Shown here: positions 53,337 to 63,819 of the stretch, one piece after another
Numbering within the stretch: position 1 is the stretch's first letter
Layout of the letters: every line of letters starts with the position of its first letter
Assembly: GCF_018476525.1 (NCBI RefSeq)
Contig: NZ_JAHCST010000003.1
Span: 124,001-188,000 of the forward strand
DNA from: Acrocarpospora catenulata
GTDB taxonomy: Bacteria; Actinomycetota; Actinomycetes; Streptosporangiales; Streptosporangiaceae
DNA length: 64,000 nucleotides
Direction of reading: 5' to 3'
Notes under the pieces: generated by a model
Databases searched by the model: none
Seen by the model: only the letters and a program-made list of their open reading frames with translations
Told to the model about the DNA's origin: nothing
Made by a program: the position numbers and the translations under genes

Positions 53337-54032
53337 GTGATCCGCCGTATCCCGCAAGCTCGCGAGCGTGGCATCCCCGACGCCACCGTCGCCAGGCTGC
53401 CGCTCTACCTGCGTGCCCTGAACGGCCTCGCCGAGCGCGGCACGGCGACCGTGAGCTCGGAGGACTTGGCGCTGGCGGCGGGCGTGAACTCGGCCAAGCT
53501 CCGTAAGGACCTGTCCCACCTGGGGTCGTACGGCACCCGGGGGGTCGGCTACGACGTGCAGTACCTGATCTACCAGATCTCCCGGGAGCTGGGCCTGACC
53601 CAGGACTGGGCGGTGGCCATCGTCGGGGTCGGCAACCTCGGCCGGGCGCTGGCCAACTACGGCGGCTTCGTCTCCCGGGGTTTCCGGGTGGCCGGGCTGC
53701 TGGACGCCGATCCCGCCGTGGTGGGCGACCACATCGCCGGCCTGACGGTGGAGCACTCCGACGGCCTGGAGGCCGTCATCCGCAAGCGTGGGGTGTCGAT
53801 CGTGGTGATCGCCACCCCGGCCGCGGCGGCGCAGCAGGTCTGCGACCGGGTCATCGGCGCCGGTGTCACGAGTATCTTGAACTTCGCCCCCGTGGTGCTG
53901 ACCGTGCCTGACGGAGTCGACGTCCGCAAGGTGGATCTGTCCATCGAGCTGCAGATCCTGGCGTTCCACGAGCAGCGAAAGATAAATGGGGGGCCGTTGA
54001 TGGCCGAGGACTGGGCCGGGGAGGCCGGATGA
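53337..54032 (+). CDS. rex: Redox-sensing transcriptional repressor Rex
   Basis: A 231-residue repressor. The N-terminal winged HTH has IPDATVARLPLYLRALNGLA and GVNSAKLRKDLSHLGSYGTR. The Rossmann domain has IVGVGNLGRALANYGGF with GxGxxG, and the C-terminal swap helix follows. It binds its operator when NAD+ is high and releases it on NADH binding. Its own operator lies at 53228. It heads the rex-hemACD operon, an arrangement known from Streptomyces, coupling heme synthesis to redox state. GTG start; it overlaps hemA by 4 bases. Confidence 0.97.
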   Translation: MIRRIPQARERGIPDATVARLPLYLRALNGLAERGTATVSSEDLALAAGVNSAKLRKDLSHLGSYGTRGVGYDVQYLIYQISRELGLTQDWAVAIVGVGNLGRALANYGGFVSRGFRVAGLLDADPAVVGDHIAGLTVEHSDGLEAVIRKRGVSIVVIATPAAAAQQVCDRVIGAGVTSILNFAPVVLTVPDGVDVRKVDLSIELQILAFHEQRKINGGPLMAEDWAGEAG

Positions 54033-55339
54033 GCATGCTCGTGGTCGGGCTCAGCCACCGGACCGCGCCGGTGGCTCTGCTGGAGCGTGTCACCGTCTCG
54101 GGTGAGGCGCTGGTCAAGCTGCTGCACGACGTGCGCCAGGACGCGCACGTGGCAGAGGCGATGATCGTCTCCACCTGCAACCGGGTCGAGCTCTACGCCG
54201 CCGTGGACAAGTTCCACGGCGGGGTCGCCGCGCTGACCGGCCTGCTGGCCACCCACTCCGGCATCCCCGAGGAGCGGCTGACCAGGCACCTCTACGTGCA
54301 CTACGAGGAGCGCGCCGTCGAGCACCTGTTCTCGGTCGCCTGCGGCCTGGACTCGATGGTGGTCGGCGAGGGCCAGATCCTCGGCCAGCTCCGCGCCGCG
54401 CTCCGGCTGGCCCAGGGCGAGGGCGCCGTCGGCCCGGCGCTGAACGAGCTGACCCAGCACGCGCTGCGGGCCGGGAAGCGGGCGCACAGCGAGACCGGCA
54501 TCGACCGGGCCGGGGCCTCCCTGGTCGGGGTGGGCCTCCAGCTGGCCGGGCGGGTGCTCGGCGAGATCGCCGGACGCCGCGCCCTGGTGGTGGGCGCCGG
54601 CTCGATGAGCGCGCTGTCGGCCGCCACCCTGGCCAGGGCCGGGGTGACCGACATCGTGATCGCCAACCGCACCTACGAGCGCGCGGTACGGCTGGCCGAG
54701 ACCGTGGGCGGCCGGGCCGCCGAGCTGGCCGAGCTGGACGCCGAGCTGGCCGAGGCCGACCTGGTGATCTCCTGCATCGGCGCCGGAGTGCGCTCGATCA
54801 CCACGGACATGGTGCTGACCGCCATGCGCACCCGGACCCGGCCGCTGTTCCTGCTGGACCTGGCGCTCCCGCACGACGTGGACCCGGGCGTACGGACCTT
54901 CCCCGGCGTCACCCTGGTGGACCTGGAGTCCATGCAGCAGGCCGGGGTGGGCGGCGACGGCGGCCGGGGCGAGGAGATCGAGGCCGTCCGGCGGATCGTG
55001 GCCGAGGAGGTCACCGCCTACCTGGACGGGGCGCGCGCGGCCCGGGTCACGCCCACCGTGGTCGCCCTGCGGAGCCGGGCCGCCGCGGTGGTGGAGGCCG
55101 AGCTGGGCCGCCTCACGGCCCGCCTGCCCGACCTGGACCCGCGGCAGCGTGAGGAGGTCGCGCAGACCGTGCGCCGCGTGGTGGACAAGCTGCTCCACGA
55201 GCCGACTGTGCGTGTCAAACAGCTGGCGGCGTCCCCGGCGGGGGATCATTATGCGGAGGCGCTGCGCGAACTCTTCAATCTTGACCCGAAGGTGCCAGAC
55301 GCGCTTTCGCGGATGAACCGGACGGAGATCGAGCAGTGA
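54029..55339 (+). CDS. hemA: Glutamyl-tRNA reductase
   Basis: A 436-residue enzyme, the first committed step of C5-pathway tetrapyrrole synthesis, reducing glutamyl-tRNA to glutamate-1-semialdehyde with NADPH. The catalytic domain contains SHRTAPVALLERV and the nucleophile Cys50 in STCNRVELY. GluTR motif EGQILGQLR, Rossmann VVGAGSMSALSA and the helical dimerisation domain (about 330-436) follow. It overlaps rex and hemC by 4 bases each, so it is translated within one coupled operon under Rex control. Confidence 0.98.
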   Translation: MSMLVVGLSHRTAPVALLERVTVSGEALVKLLHDVRQDAHVAEAMIVSTCNRVELYAAVDKFHGGVAALTGLLATHSGIPEERLTRHLYVHYEERAVEHLFSVACGLDSMVVGEGQILGQLRAALRLAQGEGAVGPALNELTQHALRAGKRAHSETGIDRAGASLVGVGLQLAGRVLGEIAGRRALVVGAGSMSALSAATLARAGVTDIVIANRTYERAVRLAETVGGRAAELAELDAELAEADLVISCIGAGVRSITTDMVLTAMRTRTRPLFLLDLALPHDVDPGVRTFPGVTLVDLESMQQAGVGGDGGRGEEIEAVRRIVAEEVTAYLDGARAARVTPTVVALRSRAAAVVEAELGRLTARLPDLDPRQREEVAQTVRRVVDKLLHEPTVRVKQLAASPAGDHYAEALRELFNLDPKVPDALSRMNRTEIEQ

Positions 55340-56235
55340 AGCTGAGGCTGGGCACGCGCAGGAGCCTGATGGCGACCACGCAGTCGCGCCAGGTGGCCGA
55401 CCGGCTGACCGCGCTCACCGGTCGCGAGGTGGAGCTGGTCGGGGTCACCACGCTGGGGGACGTCAGCAAGGAGCGGCTGAGCCAGCTCGGCGGCACCGGC
55501 GTGTTCGTCAGCGAACTGCGCACCGCGCTGCTGGACGGCGAGGTCGACTTCGCCGTGCACTCACTCAAGGACCTGCCCACCGCCGCCGCGCCGGACATCG
55601 TGATCGCCGCCATCCCGCCGCGCGACGACCCGCGCGACGCCCTGGTGGGCCCCGCCAAGCTGGTCGACCTGGCCCCCGGTGCCCGGGTGGGCACCGGCTC
55701 GCTGCGCCGCATCGCCCAGCTGCGCGCCCTCCGGCCCGACCTGGAGTACGTGCCGATCCGCGGCAACGCCGACACCAGGATCGGCAAGGTCACCGCCGGC
55801 GAGCTGGACGGCGTGGTGCTGGCCGCCGCCGGGCTGACCCGGCTGGGCAGGGACGGGGAGATCGCCCAGATTTTCGACGCCGACGAGATGCTCCCCGCCC
55901 CCGGGCAGGGCGCGCTCGCGGTGGAGTGCCTGGCCGAGCGTGCCGACCTGACCGAGCTGCTGGCCGTGCTCGACGATGACCGTACCCGCGCCGCCGTGAC
56001 CGCCGAACGGGCGGTGCTGGCCACCCTGGAGGCCGGTTGTTCGGCCCCGGTGGGAGCCTTCGCGGTGAGCGACGGGCACACTGTGAATCTGACCGCCGTC
56101 GTGTCCGCCCTGGACGGCACGCGCGCGGTCCGCAAGTCCGCCTCCGGACCCCGTACGGCGGCCATGGCACTAGGCAGTCAGCTCGCGGCCGCCATGCTCG
56201 CCGACGGGGCCGGCACGTTGATGGGGGCCCTTTGA
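55336..56235 (+). CDS. hemC: Hydroxymethylbilane synthase (porphobilinogen deaminase)
   Basis: A 299-residue enzyme that polymerises four porphobilinogen molecules. The N-terminal LRLGTRRSLMATTQSRQVAD, FAVHSLKDLP with the catalytic aspartate in the next helix, RRIAQLRALRPDLEY and the cofactor-attachment Cys235 in LEAGCSAPVG are all present. GTG start by 4-base overlap with hemA. The product passes to the HemD domain of the next gene. Confidence 0.98.
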   Translation: MKLRLGTRRSLMATTQSRQVADRLTALTGREVELVGVTTLGDVSKERLSQLGGTGVFVSELRTALLDGEVDFAVHSLKDLPTAAAPDIVIAAIPPRDDPRDALVGPAKLVDLAPGARVGTGSLRRIAQLRALRPDLEYVPIRGNADTRIGKVTAGELDGVVLAAAGLTRLGRDGEIAQIFDADEMLPAPGQGALAVECLAERADLTELLAVLDDDRTRAAVTAERAVLATLEAGCSAPVGAFAVSDGHTVNLTAVVSALDGTRAVRKSASGPRTAAMALGSQLAAAMLADGAGTLMGAL

Positions 56236-57818
56236 GTAGCTCTGATACTGGATCCGTCACGGGATTCGTGGCATTTGTCGGAGCCGGCCCCGGCGACGAG
56301 AACCTGCTCACGCTCCGCGGCGCCGACCTGCTCGGCAAGGCCGACCTGGTGATTCTGGACCGGGAGGCGCACGGCGCGCTGCTGCGCCACTGCCGGGCCG
56401 GGGTGACGGTCGCCGATCTGGCCGAACTGGCCGAAGGCCCGGAACCGGTCATCGCGACAGCGGTGCGCGACGCGCAGGCCGGGCACACGGTCGTGCGGAT
56501 CGTTCCCGGCGACCCCTCCTTCTTCTCCTCGGTCGCCGAGGAGGTCGCGGCCTGCGCCAAGGCCGACGTCGACTTCGAGATCGTGCCCGGCGTGCCGCCC
56601 GCCACCGCCGTGCTGACCTACGCCGGGATCCCGGCGGCGGCCGGGGTGCCGGAGTTCCGCATCGTGGACGCCGCGCAGGTCTCCGACTGGGCGCCGCACG
56701 CCGCCTGCCAGGGCACCCTGGTCATCTACAACGGCGTGGCCGAGGCGGTGCCGATCGGCAAGGCGCTCATCGCGGCCGGCAAGCCCGACAGCACGCCGGT
56801 CGCGGTGACCAGCGACGGCACCACCACCGAGCAGTACACCGTGGTCTCCACGCTGGGCCGCCTGGGCCCCGACCTGAAGCACGCCGGCATGACCGAGCCC
56901 GCGCTGATCGTGGTGGGCGACGCGGTGGCCCAGCGGGAGAAGCTCTCCTGGTTCGAGATCCGGCCGCTGTTCGGCTGGCGGGTGCTGGTGCCGCGCACCA
57001 AGGAGCAGGCGGCCGGGCTCTCCGAGCAGCTGCGCTCCTACGGCGCGGTGCCCGAGGAGGTGCCCACCATCTCGGTGGAGCCGCCCAGGACCCCGCAGCA
57101 GATGGACCGCGCCATCAAGGGCCTGGTCACCGGCCGTTACGAGTGGGTCGCCTTCACCAGCGCCAACGCGGTCAAGGCGGTCCGCGAGAAGTTCGACGAG
57201 TACGGTCTGGACGCCCGGGCCTTCGCCGGCCTGAAGGTGGCCGCCGTGGGCGAGGCCACCGCCCAGTCCCTGGTGGAGTTCGGGGTCAAGCCGGACCTGA
57301 TGCCCACCGGCGAGCAGTCCTCGGAGGGCCTGGTGGCCGAGTGGCCGCCGTACGACTCGATGCTGGACCCGATCAACCGGGTGCTGCTGCCCAGGGCCGA
57401 CATCGCCACCGAGACGCTGGTGGCCGGGCTGACCGAGCTCGGCTGGGAGTGCGACGACGTGACCGCCTACCGTACGGTCCGGGCCGCGCCGCCGCCCGCG
57501 CCGATCCGGGAGGCGATCAAGAGCGGCGGCTTCGACGCCGTGCTCTTCACCTCGTCCTCGACCGTGCGCAACCTGGTCGGGATCGCCGGCAAGCCGCACA
57601 ACGTCACGGTCATCGCGGTCATCGGCCCGCAAACCGCCAAAACCGCCGAGGAGTTCGGCCTCCGGGTGGATGTGATGGCCGACAAAGCCTCGGCTTCGGC
57701 CTTGGCGGCGGCGCTGGCGGAGTACGGTGCCAAGCAGCGCCAGGCGGCCGTGGCCGCGGGCGAGATCCCGCGGCGGCCTTCGCAGAACCGGCGCGGAGCC
57801 CGACGCCGAGCAAAGTAG
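56232..57818 (+). CDS. hemD: Uroporphyrinogen-III synthase fused to an N-terminal SUMT-like domain
   Basis: A 528-residue fusion. The N-terminal half (about 12-250) is a uroporphyrinogen-III methyltransferase (CobA/SUMT)-like domain, with FVGAGPGDENLLTLRGADLL and FEIVPGVPPATAVLTYAGIP. The usual VVYDRLV and GGDPFVFGRG blocks are changed to VILDREA and PGDPSFFSSV, so methylation is doubtful. The C-terminal half (about 255-510) is HemD, with VAFTSANAVKAVREKF and VLFTSSSTVRNLVG. A Rossmann-like basic tail ends it. TTG at 56232, overlapping hemC (TTGA), is chosen; GTG at 56268 is an alternative. Confidence 0.87.
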   Translation: MSSSDTGSVTGFVAFVGAGPGDENLLTLRGADLLGKADLVILDREAHGALLRHCRAGVTVADLAELAEGPEPVIATAVRDAQAGHTVVRIVPGDPSFFSSVAEEVAACAKADVDFEIVPGVPPATAVLTYAGIPAAAGVPEFRIVDAAQVSDWAPHAACQGTLVIYNGVAEAVPIGKALIAAGKPDSTPVAVTSDGTTTEQYTVVSTLGRLGPDLKHAGMTEPALIVVGDAVAQREKLSWFEIRPLFGWRVLVPRTKEQAAGLSEQLRSYGAVPEEVPTISVEPPRTPQQMDRAIKGLVTGRYEWVAFTSANAVKAVREKFDEYGLDARAFAGLKVAAVGEATAQSLVEFGVKPDLMPTGEQSSEGLVAEWPPYDSMLDPINRVLLPRADIATETLVAGLTELGWECDDVTAYRTVRAAPPPAPIREAIKSGGFDAVLFTSSSTVRNLVGIAGKPHNVTVIAVIGPQTAKTAEEFGLRVDVMADKASASALAAALAEYGAKQRQAAVAAGEIPRRPSQNRRGARRRAK

Positions 57819-57838
57819 ATCTGTTTGGGGGAATCCCT

Positions 57839-58825
57839 GTGAGCGCTGAGTTCCCGGTCGCGCGGCCCAGGCGGCTGCGCCGGACCGCCCCGCTGCGCCG
57901 GATGGTGGCCGGGACCCGGCTGCATCCGGCCGAGCTGATCCTGCCGCTGTTCGTCAAGGAGGGCATCACCGAGCCGCATCCGGTCGGCTCGATGCCCGGC
58001 GTGCTCCAGCACACCCGCGACTCGCTCCGCAAGGCCGCCCACGAGGCGGCCGAGGCGGGAGTCGGCGGGCTGATCCTGTTCGGGGTGCCGCTGCACAAGG
58101 ACGGCCGGGGCTCGGCCGCCGACGACCCCGAGGGCATCGTGCAGCTGGCCCTGGCCGACCTGGCCGCCGAGGTCGGGGACGCGCTGGTGCTGATTACCGA
58201 CACCTGCCTGGACGAGTACACCGACCACGGCCACTGCGGGCTGCTCACCCCCGCCGGCGAGGTGGACAACGACGCCACCCTGGAGCGGTACGCGTCGGCC
58301 GCGCTGGCCCAGGCCAGGGCGGGCGCCCAGGTGATCGCGCCGAGCGGGATGATGGACGGCCAGGTCGCCGCCATCCGGGCCGCGCTGGACGGCGGGGGCT
58401 TCCCGGAGATCCCCATCCTGGCCTACTCGGCCAAGTTCGCCTCCGGCTTCTACGGGCCGTTCCGGGAGGCCGCCGAGTGCGCGCCCCAGTTCGGGGACCG
58501 CAACGCCTACCAGCAGGATCCGGCGGGTCCGGTCGGCGAGTCGCTCCGCGAGGTGCGGCTGGACCTGGCCGAGGGCGCCGACGCGGTGATGATCAAGCCG
58601 GCCCTGGCCTACCTGGACATCCTCCGCCAGGTGCGGGACGTGGTGGAGGTGCCGGTGGCCGCCTACCAGGTGAGCGGGGAGTACGCGATGGTCGAGGCCG
58701 CCGCCGCCAACGGCTGGATCGACCGGGAGCGGGTGATCATGGAGTCGCTGGTGGCCATCAAGCGCGCCGGGGCCGACCTGATCCTGACCTACTGGGCCAC
58801 CGAGGTCGCCCGCCGCCTGGCCTAA
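57839..58825 (+). CDS. hemB: Delta-aminolevulinic acid dehydratase (porphobilinogen synthase)
   Basis: A 328-residue enzyme condensing two 5-aminolevulinates to porphobilinogen. Schiff-base lysines lie in AYSAKFASGFYGPFR and VMIKPALAYLD. The metal-binding segment is DTCLDEYTDHGHCG; it keeps two of the three cysteines of the zinc type but has Asp in place of the middle one, as in mycobacterial HemB. The GTG start has GGGGGA 7 bases before. It follows hemD by 20 bases and closes the rex-hemACDB run. Confidence 0.97.
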   Translation: MSAEFPVARPRRLRRTAPLRRMVAGTRLHPAELILPLFVKEGITEPHPVGSMPGVLQHTRDSLRKAAHEAAEAGVGGLILFGVPLHKDGRGSAADDPEGIVQLALADLAAEVGDALVLITDTCLDEYTDHGHCGLLTPAGEVDNDATLERYASAALAQARAGAQVIAPSGMMDGQVAAIRAALDGGGFPEIPILAYSAKFASGFYGPFREAAECAPQFGDRNAYQQDPAGPVGESLREVRLDLAEGADAVMIKPALAYLDILRQVRDVVEVPVAAYQVSGEYAMVEAAAANGWIDRERVIMESLVAIKRAGADLILTYWATEVARRLA

Positions 58826-58963
58826 CCGAGCCATATCTGAGGTAGTCGGGGTCTTATCGGGGGGTCGCCCTGCGGTCGCGCACCCGCACCGGGCATTATC
58901 TGGTGCAACACCAGTCACCCCCGGGGTGGCTGCGCCATTCCATGAATCGCGGGGAGGGGCCCG

Positions 58964-59593
58964 ATGGTGGGGGTACCGCTGGCACGCAAACGCCGCACGC
59001 ACCGGGCACCGCGACGGATCACCTCGGTGCTCGGGTACGCCGAGCTCGGCTGGGCCGCCTGCCCGGGCGCGCACCCGGCCACGGAGGGCCACCGGGCCTG
59101 CTCCTGTGACCGGGTCGGCTGTCCTGACCCGGCCGCCCACCCGCTCTCGCCGGCCTGGCAGCTCCAGGCCACCACCGACCCGGCCCTGCTGACCCGGTGG
59201 TGGGAGCAGGACCCCGAGGCCAACATCATCCTGCCCACCGGACGGGTCTTCGACGTCTTCGACGTACCCGCCGAGGCGGGCATGACGGCCCTGGCCGCCA
59301 TGGACGCCACGGGTTTCCCCACCGGCCCGGTCGCCGCGAACGGCGACCGGGTCCTTTTTTATGTGGCCACCCGCGGGGCGCCGGACGACGAGGACGAGTG
59401 GTGGTCCTGCCAGCTGGACTGCGGTCCCGAGACCATCGACTCCTCGCCGGGGCTGCGCTGGCACTGCCGGGAGAGCTACGTGCTGGCGCCGCCGTCCACG
59501 CTGGTGAACGGGTCGGTGGTCAGCTGGCTGCGGCCGCCGGACGGGCGCCCGTTGCCGGATCCCCTGCGCGTGCTCGACCTGATCGCGGACTAG
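58964..59593 (+). CDS. Primase/polymerase-like (prim-pol N-terminal) domain protein
   Basis: A 209-residue protein with similarity to the N-terminal domain of bifunctional DNA primase/polymerases. It has a [15 protein letters not shown] Cys/His cluster, [20 protein letters not shown], then [11 protein letters not shown] with two acidic residues where the catalytic acids sit, and a late [15 protein letters not shown]. The protein is short, has no helicase part, and is located between hemB and hemL. An equivalent gene occurs near hemL in other actinobacteria. Catalysis is doubtful. ATG follows GGGGAGGGG. Confidence 0.7.
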   Translation: MVGVPLARKRRTHRAPRRITSVLGYAELGWAACPGAHPATEGHRACSCDRVGCPDPAAHPLSPAWQLQATTDPALLTRWWEQDPEANIILPTGRVFDVFDVPAEAGMTALAAMDATGFPTGPVAANGDRVLFYVATRGAPDDEDEWWSCQLDCGPETIDSSPGLRWHCRESYVLAPPSTLVNGSVVSWLRPPDGRPLPDPLRVLDLIAD

Positions 59594-59603
59594 TCTCTTG
59601 ACC

Positions 59604-60881
<1,278 letters not shown>

Positions 60882-60893
<12 letters not shown>

Positions 60894-61001
60894 GCCGGGC
60901 TTCTTGGCGCGGGACTGGCGGGCGTTGCGGGCGAGGGTCTCCAAGTAGGAGGGCCGGGTCTGGGCAGGGTTCTTCGTGAAGAGGTTGTTCAGGATTCTCA
61001 T
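60882..61001 (-). CDS. Very small basic protein
   Basis: A 39-residue open frame, [20 protein letters not shown] followed by [19 protein letters not shown]. It is basic and probably unstructured or helical, with no membrane segment. It overlaps the last 12 bases of hemL on the other strand and is divergent from the LysR gene (73 bases). The ribosome-binding site is weak (AATGAAG), so I rate it as probable only. Codon positions look selected: third positions are mostly G or C. Confidence 0.5.
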
Positions 61002-61074
61002 GGCTTCATTTTCTCGTGCCTTAACTGTGAAGCACAATCGAGATTTTCTTAGGTGGATGGTTTAGACTGGCTAC

Positions 61075-61992
61075 ATGTTGGACTTGCACCGGTTGAAGGC
61101 GCTGCACGCGGTCGCGACCTACGGCTCGGTGGGTGCGGCGGCCGAGGCGCTGATGGTGACGCCCTCGGCCATCTCGCAGCAGCTGGCCAAGCTGGAGCGG
61201 GAGACCGGCGCGGTGCTGGTGGAACGGAACGGGCGCGGGGTCAAGCTGACCGACGCGGCCGGGCTGCTCGCCGACCACGCCGAACGCATCCTCGCCCTGG
61301 TGGAGACGGCCGAGGCCGACTTCGAGGCGCTGCGCGGCGCGGTGGTGGGCAAGCTCACCATGGCGGCCTTCCCGACCGCCATGCGCGGGATCCTGCCCGC
61401 GACGATCTCCCTGCTCAAGGAGCGCCACCCGGAGCTGAACCTGCTCGTACAGGAACGGGAGCCGGACCGGCAGGTACGCGACGTAACCCGGGGAGAGATC
61501 GACCTGGCCGTGGTGCAGGACTGGGTCAACCGGCCGATCGCCATCCCGGAGGGCCTCTCCCGGGCCTCGCTGGTGGCGGACGTGGCCGACGTGGCCGTGC
61601 CCGCCGACCACGAACTGGCCGACCGGCGCGAGGTGGCGCTGGCCGACCTGCCCGGCGACCAGTGGATCGTCTCCTCACCCAGTACGGTCTGCCACGACTT
61701 CCTGATGTTCCTGATCAGGTCCTCGGAGAAGGAGCCGTCCATCGTCTGCACGGCCGACGAGTACCCGAGCCAGCTGGCCATGGTCGCCGCAGGCCACGGC
61801 TACGCCCTGATCCCCCGCCTGGGGCGCGGGATCGTTCCCGAGGGCGTCCGGCTGGTCCCGATCGCGCCCCGGCCCATCCGCCGCGTCTACGCCCTCTGGC
61901 GCACCGACGCCGCCCGCCGCCCGGCCATCCGCGCCGCCGTGGAGGCCCTGCGCACCGCCTGCCTTCCGCTGGAGAGCGAACCGGCGTCCTGA
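61075..61992 (+). CDS. LysR-family transcriptional regulator
   Basis: A 305-residue LTTR. The N-terminal HTH (about 1-60) has LHRLKALHAVATYGSVGAAA and TPSAISQQLAKLERETGAVL; the substrate-binding domain follows (about 88-295). TAGACT lies exactly 12 to 7 bases before the ATG, so it is probably translated from a leaderless message. The divergently placed short gene at 60882 is the only candidate local target; its inducer is unknown. Confidence 0.94.
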   Translation: MLDLHRLKALHAVATYGSVGAAAEALMVTPSAISQQLAKLERETGAVLVERNGRGVKLTDAAGLLADHAERILALVETAEADFEALRGAVVGKLTMAAFPTAMRGILPATISLLKERHPELNLLVQEREPDRQVRDVTRGEIDLAVVQDWVNRPIAIPEGLSRASLVADVADVAVPADHELADRREVALADLPGDQWIVSSPSTVCHDFLMFLIRSSEKEPSIVCTADEYPSQLAMVAAGHGYALIPRLGRGIVPEGVRLVPIAPRPIRRVYALWRTDAARRPAIRAAVEALRTACLPLESEPAS

Positions 61993-62047
61993 ACCAGGAG
62001 TGCCGGATCTCTGGGGAAAGGGCCTGACACAGTAGGCTGGCTTGACC

Positions 62048-62680
62048 ATGACTGATACCACCGTTGTTCATCTGCTGCGCCACGGTGAGGTGTACAACCC
62101 CACTGGGGTGCTGTACGGAAGGTTGCCGGGCTACCACCTGTCGGACACCGGGCGGGCCATGGCGGACATGGTGGCCAAGTCCATCGCCGGGCGGGACATC
62201 GTCGCCGTCTGGAGCTCCCCGATGGAACGGGCGCAGGAGACGGCGGCCCCGACCGCCGAGGCGCTCGATCTGCAGGTCGTGCTCGACGATCGCCTGATCG
62301 AGGCGACCAACGTCTTCGAGGGCAAGCGATTCTCGGGGGGCGTGTTCCGCGACCCCCGCAACTACTGGCACTTCCGGGATCCGAGCCGGCCGTCGTGGGG
62401 TGAGGCGTACCGGGATGTGGTCGCCCGGATGAAGTCGGTGATCGACGACGTGCGGGAGGCCGCGCGGGGCCACGAGGCGGTGCTGGTCAGCCACCAGCTG
62501 CCGATCTGGATCATCCGGCTGGCCGCGGAGAGCCGCCGCCTGATGCACGATCCCCGGCGGCGGCAGTGCGCACTGGCCAGCCTGACCAGTTTCACCTTCG
62601 AAAGGGACCGGCTGGTGAGCATCGGCTACACCGAGCCCGCCGCCACCCTGCTCAGAGGGGACCCGCTGCCGGGCGCGTAG
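62048..62680 (+). CDS. Histidine phosphatase (phosphoglycerate mutase-like)
   Basis: A 210-residue member of the histidine phosphatase superfamily. The catalytic motif is LLRHGEVYNPTG (RHG near residues 13-15), followed by the SSPMERAQETA block and a late VLVSHQLPIWI with the second His. It probably removes phosphate from a small metabolite. The ATG at 62048 is preferred to a TTG two codons upstream. TAGGCT at 62033-62038 suggests a leader of only about 3 bases. In other actinobacteria this gene follows hemL closely. Confidence 0.92.
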   Translation: MTDTTVVHLLRHGEVYNPTGVLYGRLPGYHLSDTGRAMADMVAKSIAGRDIVAVWSSPMERAQETAAPTAEALDLQVVLDDRLIEATNVFEGKRFSGGVFRDPRNYWHFRDPSRPSWGEAYRDVVARMKSVIDDVREAARGHEAVLVSHQLPIWIIRLAAESRRLMHDPRRRQCALASLTSFTFERDRLVSIGYTEPAATLLRGDPLPGA

Positions 62681-62697
62681 CCACCGGTGTGACCAGG

Positions 62698-63819
62698 TCA
62701 GGCGCCGAGGAGGCAGACGACGCAGGCGTTGCCGTCCACGCCGCCGGCGCCGCCGCCCATGGTCTCCACCAGCCCGATACGGGCGCCCGCCACCTGGCGC
62801 GGGCCCGCCTGGCCGCGGAGCTGCCGGACGATCTCGAAGATCTGGGCGACCCCGGTCGCGCCCAGCGGGTGCCCACGGGAGAGCAGGCCACCGGAGGGGT
62901 TCACCGGCTGGGGCCCGCCGAGGACGGTGTGGCCGTCCAGAGCGAGCCGGCCGCCGGCCCCCTCGGGTGCCATGCCGAGCGCCTCCAGAGTGACGATCTC
63001 GCCGATGGTGAAGGCGTCGTGCACCTCCAGCACGTCCACGTCGCCGATGCCGACACCCGCGGCCTGGTAGGCCCGCGCGGCGGTCTGCGCGACGAGGTCG
63101 AAGCCCCACACGCGCGGGCTGTCGTGCCCCCAGGCGGCGCCGGTGCCGAACGCGGTGGCGAGCACCGGCACGTCCCGCGCGCCGCGCCGCCGGTCGCCCA
63201 CCACCACCGCGGCCGCGCCGTCGGAGATCGCGCAGCACTGGAGCAGGGTGAGCGGGTCGGCGATCATCCGGGAGGCGAGGACCTCTTCGGCGGTGACCGC
63301 CCGGCGGTGCTGGGCGCGGTCGTTGTGCACCCCGTGCGCGTGGTTCTTCACCGACACGGCGGCCAGTTCGGCGTCGGTGAGCCCGAACAGGTCCTGGTAG
63401 TGCGCGGCGGACATGGCGTAGAGGGCGGGCAGGCCGAGGCCCGCCCGGCCCTCGTGGTCGCGCCGCTCCACGGGCAGCGCCCCGGTGAACCGGGACGTCA
63501 GGTGCTCGACGCCGACCACGAGCACCTGCCGGTGCCGGCCTGCCTCCAGCGCCGCGCACGCCTCGTGGAAGGCGTGGGTGGAGCTGGCGCAGGCGTTTTC
63601 CAGCACGGTGATCGGGAGGCCGGCGATGCCCAGCCGGTGCAGCGTGCGCTGCGCGACGCCCGGCTCGCCGAAGCAGGTGCCGACGTAGACGGCGTCGACC
63701 TGGTCCACCTCCGCGTCGCGCAGCGCCTCCAGCACGGCCAGGCGCACCAGCGACGCCGTACTCTCCGCGGGCTGCTTGCCGAACGCGGAGCTGCCCGCAC
63801 CCCAGACCCAGACGTTCAC
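62698..63819 (-). CDS. Thiolase-family protein (SCP2-type)
   Basis: A 373-residue thiolase of the lipid-transfer-protein (SCP2) group. The nucleophilic cysteine is in LENACASSTHAF (Cys77), with the catalytic His in LLSRGHPLGATGVAQ and a VGDRRRGARD-like variable region. A C-terminal GGGAGGVDGNACVVC ends it. Such thiolases act with DUF35 OB-fold proteins, encoded directly upstream here, in steroid or fatty-acid side-chain cleavage (retro-aldol or thiolysis). The GTG start follows GAGGAGG and overlaps the DUF35 gene stop. Confidence 0.9.
   Translation of the reverse strand: MNVWVWGAGSSAFGKQPAESTASLVRLAVLEALRDAEVDQVDAVYVGTCFGEPGVAQRTLHRLGIAGLPITVLENACASSTHAFHEACAALEAGRHRQVLVVGVEHLTSRFTGALPVERRDHEGRAGLGLPALYAMSAAHYQDLFGLTDAELAAVSVKNHAHGVHNDRAQHRRAVTAEEVLASRMIADPLTLLQCCAISDGAAAVVVGDRRRGARDVPVLATAFGTGAAWGHDSPRVWGFDLVAQTAARAYQAAGVGIGDVDVLEVHDAFTIGEIVTLEALGMAPEGAGGRLALDGHTVLGGPQPVNPSGGLLSRGHPLGATGVAQIFEIVRQLRGQAGPRQVAGARIGLVETMGGGAGGVDGNACVVCLLGA

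Noticed and set aside
58826-58963. Possible riboswitch or tRNA before the primase-like gene
   Set aside because: A short CTGGTG-CAA-CACCAG hairpin is present but no conserved riboswitch core or tRNA cloverleaf can be drawn.
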